This document shows positions 7,345-16,789 of a DNA stretch of 27,311 nucleotides, in pieces (position 1 is the stretch's first letter; every line of letters starts with the position of its first letter). The stretch comes from JAPUDQ01 sp964535835 (lineage in GTDB: Bacteria; Patescibacteriota; Saccharimonadia; Saccharimonadales; Saccharimonadaceae). The position numbers and the translations under genes were made by a program. The stretch spans positions 1 to 27,311 of the forward strand of contig CAZHUZ010000009.1 of the NCBI GenBank assembly GCA_964535835.1, given 5' to 3'. The notes beneath the pieces were generated by a model that worked only from the letters and a program-made list of their open reading frames with translations, was not told the DNA's origin and did not search any database.

Positions 7345-8436
7345 ATGAAACTCGCAGTTACTCAAGAAAATCTCGCCCGTGCACTCGGCATTGTTGGGAG
7401 AGTTGCACAGGGAAAACTATCCCTCCCTGTACTCAACAATATTCTACTAAAAGCAGAAAATAATCAGCTCATACTTGCTGCAACAAACCTCGAGATAGCA
7501 ATCACTGAACATATTGGTGCGAAACTCCAAAGCGAAGGTTCTATAACTGTCCCTGCCCGGCTAATCACAGATTATGTTGCAAACTTACCGAAAGGAACTG
7601 TCTCATTAGAGCTGGATAAAAATAAACTTCATATTACAACTGATAATTATCGATCAACCGTCAATGGCATGCCTGCTGATGAGTTCCCTGAACTGCCACA
7701 AATTGAAAATCCTATACAATTCAAACTCGATGCCCAGTCGGTTAAAAAAGCAATCACACAAACGGTATTAACAGCCTCTCATGATGAAACACGTCCTATA
7801 TTGACAGGCGTTTACCTACATACATTTAATTCGTCACTATTTATGGCTGCAACTGATGGCTATCGACTCAGTGAGAAAAAAGTCGCTCCTATCGATCAGG
7901 ATGTGTCGGCGATTATACCTGTGCAGACATTGCAGGATGTCGCCAGGGTCTTGCCTGATGATTGTGATGAGATTGAAGTTTTGCTTGATGCTCAGCAAAT
8001 ACGATTTTTGATGAATGATATAGAAATTACCAGTCGATTAATTGATGGTACCTACCCTGATTATCGACAACTCATCCCTTCATCAACTGAAATATCATTT
8101 ACAACCGCCAAGGAAGACCTCGTACGTATTAGTAAAATTGCTAGCCTCTTTGCCAAAGAGAGCGGCGGAAGTATTACGATAAAAACTGATACAGTTGCTG
8201 GCAATGTCTCTATACATTCACTCGCTTCGCAAATTGGTGAAAACACTTCTGAGCTACAAACAACTCCTTCGGGTGATGGTCAGGTTACTTTAAACTCACG
8301 ATACTTGATAGAGGCGCTAGGAGTGATCGAAGACAATGATATCGATTTTGGGTTTAGTGGCAAACTCGCGCCGTGTGTCGTCCGCGCACAAAAAAATAGT
8401 GATTATACTCACATTATCATGCCACTTAAGAGCTAG
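7345..8436 (+). CDS. dnaN: DNA polymerase III beta sliding clamp
   Basis: A 363-residue protein of the family's usual length. It forms the ring-shaped dimer that tethers DNA polymerase III to DNA. Three clamp domains of about 120 residues each can be followed: domain 1 with LPVLNNILLKAENN and NLEIAITEH, domain 2 with DETRPILTGVYL and ATDGYRLSEKK, domain 3 with NSRYLIEAL and ending HIIMPLKS, the normal clamp C-terminus that lines the partner-binding pocket. AAAGGA lies 7 nt before the ATG. It sits directly after oriC and before recF. Confidence 0.98.
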   Translation: MKLAVTQENLARALGIVGRVAQGKLSLPVLNNILLKAENNQLILAATNLEIAITEHIGAKLQSEGSITVPARLITDYVANLPKGTVSLELDKNKLHITTDNYRSTVNGMPADEFPELPQIENPIQFKLDAQSVKKAITQTVLTASHDETRPILTGVYLHTFNSSLFMAATDGYRLSEKKVAPIDQDVSAIIPVQTLQDVARVLPDDCDEIEVLLDAQQIRFLMNDIEITSRLIDGTYPDYRQLIPSSTEISFTTAKEDLVRISKIASLFAKESGGSITIKTDTVAGNVSIHSLASQIGENTSELQTTPSGDGQVTLNSRYLIEALGVIEDNDIDFGFSGKLAPCVVRAQKNSDYTHIIMPLKS

Positions 8437-8459
8437 TGTATTTATCATTTACCTACTAG

Positions 8460-8465
8460 TATAAT
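8460..8465 (+). promoter_or_regulatory. Possible recF -10 (TATAAT) abutting the start codon
   Basis: A perfect TATAAT ends only 4 nt before the recF ATG. There is no Shine-Dalgarno sequence in front of recF, and no convincing -35. If used, the transcript would start at or very near the A of the start codon. Confidence 0.35.
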
Positions 8466-8469
8466 ACGT

Positions 8470-9504
8470 ATGGTTATATCTAACATTTGTTTACGCCAAT
8501 TCCGTAATTATGAGAGTAAAGAGTTTAAATTAGGTGATGGCACAACTATTATATCGGGATTAAACGGTACAGGTAAAACAAATTTATTAGAAGCAATACA
8601 CATACTTCTCACAGGTCGATCGTTCCGAGACAGTGATGATGACTTAGTGCAGTACAACAAAACCTGGTGGACAGTAAGTGGTGTGATCGATGGGATAGAG
8701 CGAGAAGTTCGATTTAATGGTAGTAGCAAATCATATCGTATCAATGAAGCTTGGTACAAGAGATTACCAAAACATTTTACTCTTCCGGTGGTGTTATTTG
8801 AACCAGATGACCTCATGCTTATCCACGGTTCTCCGAAATCACGGCGTCACTATCTTGATGAACGAATAGTAAAAACCTCACCAACGTATAAAAATGTGCT
8901 CGGTAAATACGATAGAGTCATCACTCAGCGAAACCGCTTGTTGAAAAATATGAAGTATGATGAAGACCAATTATTCATATGGGATATGCAACTTGTAGAA
9001 TTGGCGAATAATATTGTTCGTGAAAGAAAAATGATGATAGATGTTTGGAATAACGCACTGCCAAGCATTTATTCACATATCGCGCAAAAGGAAACAATAA
9101 TAAAAAGCGTTTATCACAGTAAAACACCTCAACGTAATTACCAACAACTCCTTATAAGACAGCTTCATGAAAGCCGTGAGCGAGACAAAATAACAGGAAC
9201 TACAAGTATTGGTCCTCACCGTGACGACTATGAGTTTTATCGTGATGGTAGGTCATTTACTACAACTGCTTCACGTGGGGAAATTCGTAGTTTAATGCTC
9301 TGTTTGAAACGGTATGAGGTAGATGAATTGTTCGTGCATTACAGTCGCTTACCCATTATTCTTCTTGACGATGTATTTTCAGAGATAGACGAAAAGCGGC
9401 AACATGCCCTCTTTGATTTATTTGATAAAAATTCAATATTTATCACAAGTACCGACTATCCGCATTTTATAACAAAAAAATCAAAAGTGATAATAATCGA
9501 ATAA
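8470..9504 (+). CDS. recF: DNA replication and repair protein RecF
   Basis: A 344-residue SMC-like ABC ATPase that helps RecR/RecO load RecA at single-strand gaps. The start gives the family N-terminus MVISNICLRQFRNYE. Walker A is GLNGTGKTN (residues 30-38). The signature region includes TSIGPHRDDYEF, and Walker B is IILLDDVFSEID (D300-D301). Length is normal (family about 350-370). It follows dnaN by 33 nt and lacks a Shine-Dalgarno sequence. In many bacteria gyrB comes next. Here the following gene is on the opposite strand, 11 nt away. Confidence 0.96.
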   Translation: MVISNICLRQFRNYESKEFKLGDGTTIISGLNGTGKTNLLEAIHILLTGRSFRDSDDDLVQYNKTWWTVSGVIDGIEREVRFNGSSKSYRINEAWYKRLPKHFTLPVVLFEPDDLMLIHGSPKSRRHYLDERIVKTSPTYKNVLGKYDRVITQRNRLLKNMKYDEDQLFIWDMQLVELANNIVRERKMMIDVWNNALPSIYSHIAQKETIIKSVYHSKTPQRNYQQLLIRQLHESRERDKITGTTSIGPHRDDYEFYRDGRSFTTTASRGEIRSLMLCLKRYEVDELFVHYSRLPIILLDDVFSEIDEKRQHALFDLFDKNSIFITSTDYPHFITKKSKVIIIE

Positions 9505-9515
9505 TTATCTGATAA

Positions 9516-10268
9516 TTAGTCCTCGATAAATGTTTGCGGCATGTATTTACTATTGAGATAGTCGTTTGACCACACAATATTATAATTATTTGGTTTGCCA
9601 CCTTTACTTTTGATATAGTCGAGAGCTTTGGTCCGTTGTTTTTCTGCTTCCTCGGGTGGATACTGGTAGCGTGAATGAGTATCGTAGTTATATGTCTCTT
9701 TTAGGAGTGTTATCGTAACAGTGGGTGTATTCCCCGTTTGGTAGTTGCGAGAGTCTATTGAGAAATCATCGGTGTATATCGGAAAATACAAACTGAAGAA
9801 GCTGTCATCTGGCTCATTGCTATTGCTCTGTTTTATGCCGGCAGCTTTTTGTGCGCTAGATTGTTCAGAAAATTTTACATATCGTGGCTTAAATTTATAT
9901 GAGATCTCATTAATAACTCTACCATTAGCCCCTTTTATTTTTTGGAGCTTTAATAAGTAATCTTTGTTATTGTTTAAAACGGCATTAGGGTAAAACCTTA
10001 TTTCATTACCTGTTATGGATAGTCTGCCGAATTGCTCATCATTGATACTATATGAACCAACTGACTCAATTTTTTTTGAGAAAATAAATCCTATATATAC
10101 CACATTCATATCAACCGCCGTCGGAATAGGATCGGTAGATACTAAATCGAAAGACAATGCGCTATAGGTAAACCACACACCAATAGTAATCATGATAGGT
10201 AGTAGAATTGCTATAAGTATTCGACTAAGTCGTGCATTATTGTTTTGGTCAAAGAAAAAGTTATACAC
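9516..10268 (-). CDS. Membrane-anchored protein with Ig-like (Big_5-type) domain
   Basis: A 250-residue protein from GTG at 10268. I chose this start because GGGGAGG lies about 10 nt upstream and the start falls 2 nt after the stop of the preceding gene. A TTG start at 10286 is the alternative. A single TM helix covers about residues 15-37, followed by an extracellular part. Residues 48-130 look like an SbsA/Big_5 Ig-like domain: PTAVDMNVVYIGFIFSKKI, then GNEIRFYPNAVLNNNKDYLL, then a final strand NEISYKFKP. The last 110 residues are rich in Tyr and Asn and not recognised. It is the last gene of the VirB4 operon, so it may be an outward-facing scaffold or adhesin. Function is inferred from position only. 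Confidence 0.7.
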   Translation of the reverse strand: MYNFFFDQNNNARLSRILIAILLPIMITIGVWFTYSALSFDLVSTDPIPTAVDMNVVYIGFIFSKKIESVGSYSINDEQFGRLSITGNEIRFYPNAVLNNNKDYLLKLQKIKGANGRVINEISYKFKPRYVKFSEQSSAQKAAGIKQSNSNEPDDSFFSLYFPIYTDDFSIDSRNYQTGNTPTVTITLLKETYNYDTHSRYQYPPEEAEKQRTKALDYIKSKGGKPNNYNIVWSNDYLNSKYMPQTFIED

Positions 10269-10270
10269 CC

Positions 10271-11545
10271 TTATAATCCTCCCCAACCAGCTAATTGCGG
10301 ATTGTTTTTGTAATTAGTATATGTAGTACGTTTGACCATATTAGAAGAATTACCAGAAATGACTTGCAAGTTACCGTTCTCAACACCAATAACAATTCCA
10401 ACATGAGTATTGCCGGAAACGACATAAACATCCCCAGGCTTTGCGTCAGGTGCATTCGCATCGCGGGTATAAAAGTATCCATGCGATTGCAGGTAGCTTC
10501 GTAGGTTTGGCACACTGGCGATTCGCCATCCACCAGAGGCACCTCCCGTAAACGAAGCCCCCGCCTCTTTGTATACCCAGCTTACAAAATCAGCGCACCA
10601 TGCCTCCCAGACGCCGTCAGTGTATTTGAGAGATTGGCTTTCTGGTGTACCTTCTTCAGCTAAAGCTATTTGGACTATGCGGTTTGCGGCCTGGGAAGTG
10701 CTACCAGAACCGCCTCCACCCCCTGTACTGCTTCCACTTCCGTTGGTGTTACCACCATTGTAAAAGTCAGCAATACATTTTTTGCTAGCATCCGGTGTGC
10801 TGACGTCGCTAGGTTGAGTAGAGACGGGAGGTGTTGCTGCATTGGGGGCAGGTGCCGAAGAGGTTGCCGCACCAGATAAGGCACCATATGCGTCTTGTGC
10901 TGCCGCAATACGTGCATCTAGATGCAGTATACCAGGTCGTTCATATTTTCGCATAAAAGATTCGGTAGCCCCAGTTACGGTTGTTTGTGCTTTGAGATCG
11001 GCGAGTGCCGCGCTCTCACTCCCAGTTAGTTCGTGCCATGCAAAATCAAGCTGGAGTCCCAGGTCGCTAACCGGACGTTTCTGAGCTGCTGCATAGTCGC
11101 GTAATGCAAACTTCCGGTCATCCCATTGTGCTAAACCATAACCACCACTGGTGGGGATAGTATCACTGGTTATCATACCCGCACCCTGTACACGGTCAGG
11201 ACGTAAACCCGATTCTATCTGCCAGTTACCTATAATGCCAGCAACTTGCTGTGGGGTGAGGCCTTTGCCAATGAAGAAATTCCAAATCTTTTCGGCATTA
11301 TTATTTCCTGCAACCGTCGAACCACCACTACTGCTGCTTGCTGTGGCCTCTCCTGGAGGACATCGAGCCAAATCAGTGGCGTTACGATCATAGTGTGTCG
11401 TTCGATTCTGCAAGTATGCGTCCTTAAGGGTTGGTGGCTTTATTTCGACTAGCGCACCAGCAGGTTGTGTTATAACAAAAATAACACAGAATACTACAGT
11501 GATTAGCCGTGTAAAAAAATGATGTGACAATAGCTGTACTAGCAT
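10271..11545 (-). CDS. Secreted peptidoglycan hydrolase: phage-tail-lysozyme + CHAP
   Basis: A 424-residue exported protein with two wall-degrading domains. A signal peptide or anchor covers residues 12-30 (LITVVFCVIFVITQPAGA). Residues 83-222 match the phage tail lysozyme domain: KIWNFFIGKGLTPQQVAGI, then NWQIESGL with candidate catalytic E111, then GYGLAQWDDR. A Ser/Gly/Pro-rich linker follows. Residues 285-424 are a CHAP amidase/endopeptidase: WCADFVSWVYKEAG with C317, GDVYVV, NTHVGIVIG with H381, and ISGNSS with N399. The first domain would cut glycan strands and the second peptide bridges. The gene overlaps the end of the upstream VanY-type gene by 7 nt. A likely job is local wall opening for the secretion machine, like VirB1. 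Confidence 0.88.
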   Translation of the reverse strand: MLVQLLSHHFFTRLITVVFCVIFVITQPAGALVEIKPPTLKDAYLQNRTTHYDRNATDLARCPPGEATASSSSGGSTVAGNNNAEKIWNFFIGKGLTPQQVAGIIGNWQIESGLRPDRVQGAGMITSDTIPTSGGYGLAQWDDRKFALRDYAAAQKRPVSDLGLQLDFAWHELTGSESAALADLKAQTTVTGATESFMRKYERPGILHLDARIAAAQDAYGALSGAATSSAPAPNAATPPVSTQPSDVSTPDASKKCIADFYNGGNTNGSGSSTGGGGGSGSTSQAANRIVQIALAEEGTPESQSLKYTDGVWEAWCADFVSWVYKEAGASFTGGASGGWRIASVPNLRSYLQSHGYFYTRDANAPDAKPGDVYVVSGNTHVGIVIGVENGNLQVISGNSSNMVKRTTYTNYKNNPQLAGWGGL

Positions 11546-14500
11546 CGGTTTGATGATCCTAACGTATCCCAGTGCCAGTTCTCATAAGTAAACTGCTTGA
11601 TACCATAACTTGATGCGTTATCACGAAGCCATATCCATCGTGGATCGGTAGATGTTACTCTTGCCGCACAAGAGGTAGTACTAGTACCTACAGCACCATC
11701 AGCGAGAGTAAAATCAATAGCAATACCTAGTTGATGCGGCGATGCGCCTGGAGTAGCACAACGTGGATTATTATATGTACCACCACAAGAGTTATCAAGA
11801 CGAAATGATGAAGTTGCCGTTAACGACCTACCTGCCGCTTTGGCAGCCTCTCCCATGCGCTGGAACTGATCAGCCACCGCAGCATTAACTTTGGCATTGG
11901 CAATACTCGATAAAATACATAATCGTATGGAAGGATTTGGCGATGAGACTGCGCTGCCGGTATATTTAGTTTTTATGATACCGGCATCGGCTGTACCTGC
12001 AGGACAAGCTTGATTGGAGTCAGCGTAATTACCGGGTTGGTTGGCTGAAGTTGCCGGTGAGGTGCTACCGTTCCCTGCCGCTGTAGATGATGTCGATGAA
12101 GCCGTACTCATATAGCTAGCACGCGTACCACTATCAAGAGCACAGAATTTATTAGGATTTGGGTAGATTGGATCAGAGCATGTATCGTCACCCAGCGTGT
12201 TGCTTCCAAAATTCTCCAATGCGTCCTGCATATTGTGGTCCTTGATATAAAATTGGAAAAAACGGTGCATTTCAGCAATAGGACCACTATTGTTGCTAGT
12301 CGTATCAGTGCACGTATCAGTCTCACTTATCTTAACGTGCTCACCAGGCAGGTATTGTGGAATTAGGAGGTGTTGATATTTTTGACTGATGATAGGATGG
12401 TTCCAGATAATACACGTTGCGTACCACTTGAGAAACATCGGACCATTTCTGTATTTCAAAGTCCTGTCTCCACCGTCGACAAAATCATAACTATGCTTGC
12501 CTGGCGTACAATTCTCTTCTGGCTTATTGATATCCCGTGGGGACTTAAGGTTAGCATCTTTACAAGCATTATTTCCAAAAATTTTAGGCCCACCAGAAAA
12601 TGATGTGAAGCTTTCTTGTTCTTTTGGAACGCAGGCAACAGGATCGGTTATACCTCTTTCCCGGCAGGCTTGTAGTAGTTCGTCTAGATTACCCGTAAAG
12701 ACATCCTCGGTGTACTCTTGTTCACGATCGTATATATACCCGTTACCAATCATATAACTTAGTACCTGGGGAGGGGTGAATTTCAAACCAGTAATGTCTT
12801 CAGGCAGCTGTGATTCAATAGGGTCACAACTCCAAAATGGGTGCATACCTAACTCAACACGGACATCGTAATCAGTACATAGATTGCCGCGATAACGATC
12901 TTTGTATGGTTCTTTTGCGAGTGTTTTTTGTGAGACAAGATTTATAATATTTTCCGGTGTCGTGGCAAGTAGACTACCAACCCCACCGATAGTCAAACGG
13001 GCATCATTGTTAGCAACACCCTCAATAATTGGCAGTGTTTTGAAACTAACAGTATCACGCAAACGTTCTAACGGCGTTCTAGTATCATTTTTGGCCGTGG
13101 CCTGAGAAATGATATGTGAGCTTGACAGCGCATCACGATCTATCTTGTCAAATTCTTGAGTATTAACCGGTCTGTCACCTGCGCCACGACCGATGCGAGA
13201 TGCAAGTGCTGCCGAGCCAGATCCAAGCGCATTTCCAACCCCATAACCTGCCTCTAAGTCTTTTTCCGGATCGGGTACAACTGCCGAGTTGGTATACATG
13301 ATTATCTGTTCGACAACCCATCTCATCATATCGCCTCCTTGATAAGAAGAACTTCCAAGAGCAGAGTTATTAACTATGAAAGTACCAATCATATTTGATA
13401 CTCCACCACAGCCTTCTGAAGTAGGGAGACCAACTTGTGGCAACATGACGCCATTAGCATAACGCGACATACCTCTTAACGCATCATCACGAACAGTCCC
13501 CTGGGTCATAAGGGTATAAGCACCCGAGTCACTAAATTGTTTTTGTTTGGAAACGTCAACAGACCCAGTTTTAGTAGTGTAGTTTCCTACCATACTTGTT
13601 TGTTGCCAATTCTTTAGATCACTGGAATTTGACTGATCGATTAGAGAACTAACTGAACCCTCTAACTCAATAAGCTTTGGAGCTTTTGCAAGTTTACCCA
13701 TGATAGAGACCTGCATCATGAGCGAATCAAGAGTACAGCCCGTTATTGTTTGGTCTAATTTGTTGGCGCCATCGTCTAGTACGCTCGTATATTCGTCTGG
13801 TTTTTGCGTTAATGAACCTTTGGATATTTCGCCGATAGACTGGTTGATGGTTTGGGCAGTGGAGGCGTTATCGCTTTTTTGAGAATCATTTTCGCCTACG
13901 GCACCTTCTGCCTTGATCTGTGGTGTACCACTTTTAAATTTATTTCGAAAATCATCGATCACATCCGATAGCTTTGACGAGCTGCCTAATGAGTTTTTGC
14001 GCACAACTGAAAACTTGAATAACTGATGAATTCCCTGTGGCGATCGAAAGGCAAAGGCCTTTGGATCCATGATAGCCTTTTGGAAACGTGCAACTAATTG
14101 GTGTGTCTTGGGATATTTTTCGATAAATTGTTCAGGATCTGTGATAACCTTTTCACTTCCGGAGTCGTCAATATATCGAACAGCAGTTAGGAAGTATCGA
14201 CCATTGCCACCGACATAATCACCATCTTTGATGATACCCTCTCGCTTCATATTGCCAATTTCTTTTTCGGTTGCACCGGCACGCTGTAGACAGCGGATAT
14301 CTTTTTTGACATCACACGTACCACCGTCTGATGTAGCTTTAAAATAGCGCCAACGTAGGATACTCGCTGTGCGACGATGATAGGTGTCGCGGACAAATTT
14401 ATCACTCCAGTCGGTAGTTGATTCTTTGAAATTTGTAAAAACCGCGTTTGGCGATGAGAACATCCCCCAGAACAATAGGAGCAACACTCCTCCCAATACT

Positions 14501-14853
14501 GCTTTACCTCCCCGTTTAATATTTTTGGCTGAAATTAGTTTGTCGAGGACTTCTGCTGTTGGTTTCGCAACTACTGTGCCAACACCGGTTGACGCCACAC
14601 CAGCCTCAATAGCGGTTTTTTTGGCTTGGTGAGCGGCTTCACCGACAGCATGTTTTAATTTATCAGCGCCATCAAACACTTTATTAAATGGGTCATGTGC
14701 CTGGGGCGTTTGATCAAATTCATGATCGCGAGCCTCATCCATAGGTCTCATATTTCTAGGTGTTTGGCTACCTAGTTTATTTAACGGACTACCACTACCA
14801 CCCGGTTTTGGTGTTGGGCCCGATGGTATTTTTGATGAGGGAATAGTTGCCAT
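11539..14853 (-). CDS. Large membrane-anchored protein with C-terminal VanY-type peptidase
   Basis: A 1104-residue protein. Residues 1-110 are Pro/Ser/Gly-rich and probably cytoplasmic. One TM helix lies at about 117-135 (KAVLGGVLLLLFWGMF). About 900 residues follow outside the membrane, with scattered cysteines suggesting disulfides, and most of it is not recognisable. The last ~110 residues are a VanY/LAS-type D-Ala-D-Ala carboxypeptidase: SPHQLGIAIDF supplies zinc ligands H1040 and D1047, and ENWHW supplies catalytic E1091 and ligand H1094. A Ser/Thr/Pro linker precedes it. AGGAG lies 5 nt before the ATG, and the gene sits 5 nt after virB4. Size, anchor and position suggest a structural part of the secretion machine with a built-in wall-cleaving tip. 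Confidence 0.85.
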   Translation of the reverse strand: MATIPSSKIPSGPTPKPGGSGSPLNKLGSQTPRNMRPMDEARDHEFDQTPQAHDPFNKVFDGADKLKHAVGEAAHQAKKTAIEAGVASTGVGTVVAKPTAEVLDKLISAKNIKRGGKAVLGGVLLLLFWGMFSSPNAVFTNFKESTTDWSDKFVRDTYHRRTASILRWRYFKATSDGGTCDVKKDIRCLQRAGATEKEIGNMKREGIIKDGDYVGGNGRYFLTAVRYIDDSGSEKVITDPEQFIEKYPKTHQLVARFQKAIMDPKAFAFRSPQGIHQLFKFSVVRKNSLGSSSKLSDVIDDFRNKFKSGTPQIKAEGAVGENDSQKSDNASTAQTINQSIGEISKGSLTQKPDEYTSVLDDGANKLDQTITGCTLDSLMMQVSIMGKLAKAPKLIELEGSVSSLIDQSNSSDLKNWQQTSMVGNYTTKTGSVDVSKQKQFSDSGAYTLMTQGTVRDDALRGMSRYANGVMLPQVGLPTSEGCGGVSNMIGTFIVNNSALGSSSYQGGDMMRWVVEQIIMYTNSAVVPDPEKDLEAGYGVGNALGSGSAALASRIGRGAGDRPVNTQEFDKIDRDALSSSHIISQATAKNDTRTPLERLRDTVSFKTLPIIEGVANNDARLTIGGVGSLLATTPENIINLVSQKTLAKEPYKDRYRGNLCTDYDVRVELGMHPFWSCDPIESQLPEDITGLKFTPPQVLSYMIGNGYIYDREQEYTEDVFTGNLDELLQACRERGITDPVACVPKEQESFTSFSGGPKIFGNNACKDANLKSPRDINKPEENCTPGKHSYDFVDGGDRTLKYRNGPMFLKWYATCIIWNHPIISQKYQHLLIPQYLPGEHVKISETDTCTDTTSNNSGPIAEMHRFFQFYIKDHNMQDALENFGSNTLGDDTCSDPIYPNPNKFCALDSGTRASYMSTASSTSSTAAGNGSTSPATSANQPGNYADSNQACPAGTADAGIIKTKYTGSAVSSPNPSIRLCILSSIANAKVNAAVADQFQRMGEAAKAAGRSLTATSSFRLDNSCGGTYNNPRCATPGASPHQLGIAIDFTLADGAVGTSTTSCAARVTSTDPRWIWLRDNASSYGIKQFTYENWHWDTLGSSNRC

Positions 14854-14858
14854 CGCTC

Positions 14859-16787
14859 CTAGTTACCTTCATTATTATCCACTATGGGTGGTGACGTTGG
14901 CTGATTAGTGAAGTCAGCTTGATGGATTTCTTGAGCGACTTTTTGTTGACGGGCTAACTCCTCAAGCTGCTGAGGATTGGTTGTGATGAGAGCTGTCTCA
15001 GTCGGACTGGCAATAACCTGGATATGAACATGGTTTTGACCAGCAAAGAATAATCCTTGGCCAACAGGAAAGTTGGTCAACCGCTTTTTTTCCTCATCAG
15101 TTAGACGGAATACTTCAGTGAGAACATCGACGGCACTTGTAGATTGCTTGAGAAGCAATTGCATACTCGAGTTTGCAACGATAGCGCGGCCCATTTTGCT
15201 ACTCATGAAGTCCTCCACATCCTGAGTAATGGTGGTCACGCCCAGGTAATACTTACGGGCACGCTTAGCCAAGCTAAAGAGAAAATTAGCTGAGTCATCA
15301 TATTTCATAAGCTGCCAAGCTTCATCAACGACGAGCATACGCTTTTTCATATCAGCACGAACCCTGTTCCATATATGACTTAGGACAATATACATTGCTA
15401 CTGGGCGTAACTCATCTTCCAGGTCGCGGATATTGAATACCACCATTTTATTGTTGATATCAACATTGCTCTGCTGAGAGAATATACCAGCAAAAGTGCC
15501 GGTGGTATATTTGCGCAAGCGTTGTGCCAGTTGAGGGCCTGTTCCACCCATATGGAGCATAGTTTCATAAAGATCATTTATAGTAGGAGGCACGGTATTG
15601 TGTGTGAGCGGGTCGGAAGTGATGCCAGCACGGGTATAAGTATCTATCAGGGCTTGGTCAAGATCAGCCTCCTCTGCAGGTGATAACCCCGTCATCATAG
15701 TCGCACCTTGACTATTGACTGTTGCACCACCCAGCATAAGGCGTAAGAGACCATGCAATGTTACCAAGTTGGCGCGGAGCGCATCATCAGCATCGTCACT
15801 ATCGATGACACGAGGCAGATCAAACGGATTAATACGAACATCTGAGTTGAGGCTAAGGTGGATGTAGCTACCACCTACAGCTTCGGTCAAGCGTTGATAC
15901 TCATTTTCAGGATCAATGATGAGGATATCTGCGCCCATCATCATCGTGCGGAGGGCCTCAAGCTTCACTGCGAAGCTTTTGCCAGCACCAGATTTGGCAA
16001 ACACAACCGCGTTAGCGTTTTCCAATGTGAAGCGATCAAAGATCACCAAGCCATTGTTGTGCATATTGATCCCGTATAGGATACCTTTTTCCTGTGTTAG
16101 ATCAGCACTGGTGAATGGGAAACTAGTACTAACTGCACCAGTGTTCATATTACGACGTATCTGTAATTGATCAATCATCTGCGGAGCAGTACTGTGAAAT
16201 CCCTGTTCTTGCTGGTAGGATGCGACTTTAGAGAATACTATTTGTTGTCCAAGGATAGTTTCTACCTTGTGTTGAATAAAACTCATCTCCTCGAGACTGT
16301 CTGCGTAGAGAGTAATATACAGCCCAAAGCGGAAGAATCGCTCGGCGCCAACCTGAAGCATATCCCGTAGCTCTTCTGCATCTTGGATAGCGGCTTCAAG
16401 ACCAGGGTCACGGACACGATTGTGCTCCTGGTTGATTGTGACACTAGCTTCTAGCTGAGTTACCTTTTTGCGTAGGTTGTTGAGAACTACTTGACTCTCA
16501 ACAGGATAAATAAACATACTTGTATCAACAACCTCATCGAGATTAATAATTGAGCTTAGCCAGCCGGTATAAACTTGGCGTGGATAGCCATAGACATAAA
16601 TAGTTCGCCCATAGCGTGTACCCACCCGAAAATACGACCCTCGAACCTCTAAGCTACTCGGTGCTATGGTATCGCGCAAAGTAGTTATACCTTTTAGGAA
16701 CTCGGCTTGGACTTCCTGCATTTCTTTTTCGCGCTGTTGTTCGGCGATATCAATAACATGCTTCTTTTTGTTACCAAATAAACCCAT
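14859..16787 (-). CDS. virB4: VirB4/TraC-family secretion ATPase
   Basis: A 642-residue cytoplasmic ATPase that powers type IV secretion systems and pilus assembly. Residues 1-235 form an N-terminal domain with a long charged helix. The RecA-like ATPase domain has Walker A FAKSGAGKS (263-271), IDPENEYQRL just after it, Walker B MLVVDEAWQLM (484-494) with D488/E489, and the TTITQDVEDF motif near 518, all standard for VirB4/ConE/TraC. The C-terminal tail is short and polar. It follows a 266-residue TraC-N-like gene by 2 nt. No VirD4 or VirB11 ATPase occurs in the window, so VirB4 is the only visible motor. Confidence 0.93.
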   Translation of the reverse strand: MGLFGNKKKHVIDIAEQQREKEMQEVQAEFLKGITTLRDTIAPSSLEVRGSYFRVGTRYGRTIYVYGYPRQVYTGWLSSIINLDEVVDTSMFIYPVESQVVLNNLRKKVTQLEASVTINQEHNRVRDPGLEAAIQDAEELRDMLQVGAERFFRFGLYITLYADSLEEMSFIQHKVETILGQQIVFSKVASYQQEQGFHSTAPQMIDQLQIRRNMNTGAVSTSFPFTSADLTQEKGILYGINMHNNGLVIFDRFTLENANAVVFAKSGAGKSFAVKLEALRTMMMGADILIIDPENEYQRLTEAVGGSYIHLSLNSDVRINPFDLPRVIDSDDADDALRANLVTLHGLLRLMLGGATVNSQGATMMTGLSPAEEADLDQALIDTYTRAGITSDPLTHNTVPPTINDLYETMLHMGGTGPQLAQRLRKYTTGTFAGIFSQQSNVDINNKMVVFNIRDLEDELRPVAMYIVLSHIWNRVRADMKKRMLVVDEAWQLMKYDDSANFLFSLAKRARKYYLGVTTITQDVEDFMSSKMGRAIVANSSMQLLLKQSTSAVDVLTEVFRLTDEEKKRLTNFPVGQGLFFAGQNHVHIQVIASPTETALITTNPQQLEELARQQKVAQEIHQADFTNQPTSPPIVDNNEGN

Positions 16788-16789
16788 GG

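Noticed and set aside
9502..9518. AATTAT/ATAATT hairpin between recF and the convergent gene as a terminator
   Set aside because: Only A-T pairs with a 3-nt loop and no clear T-run; too weak to call.
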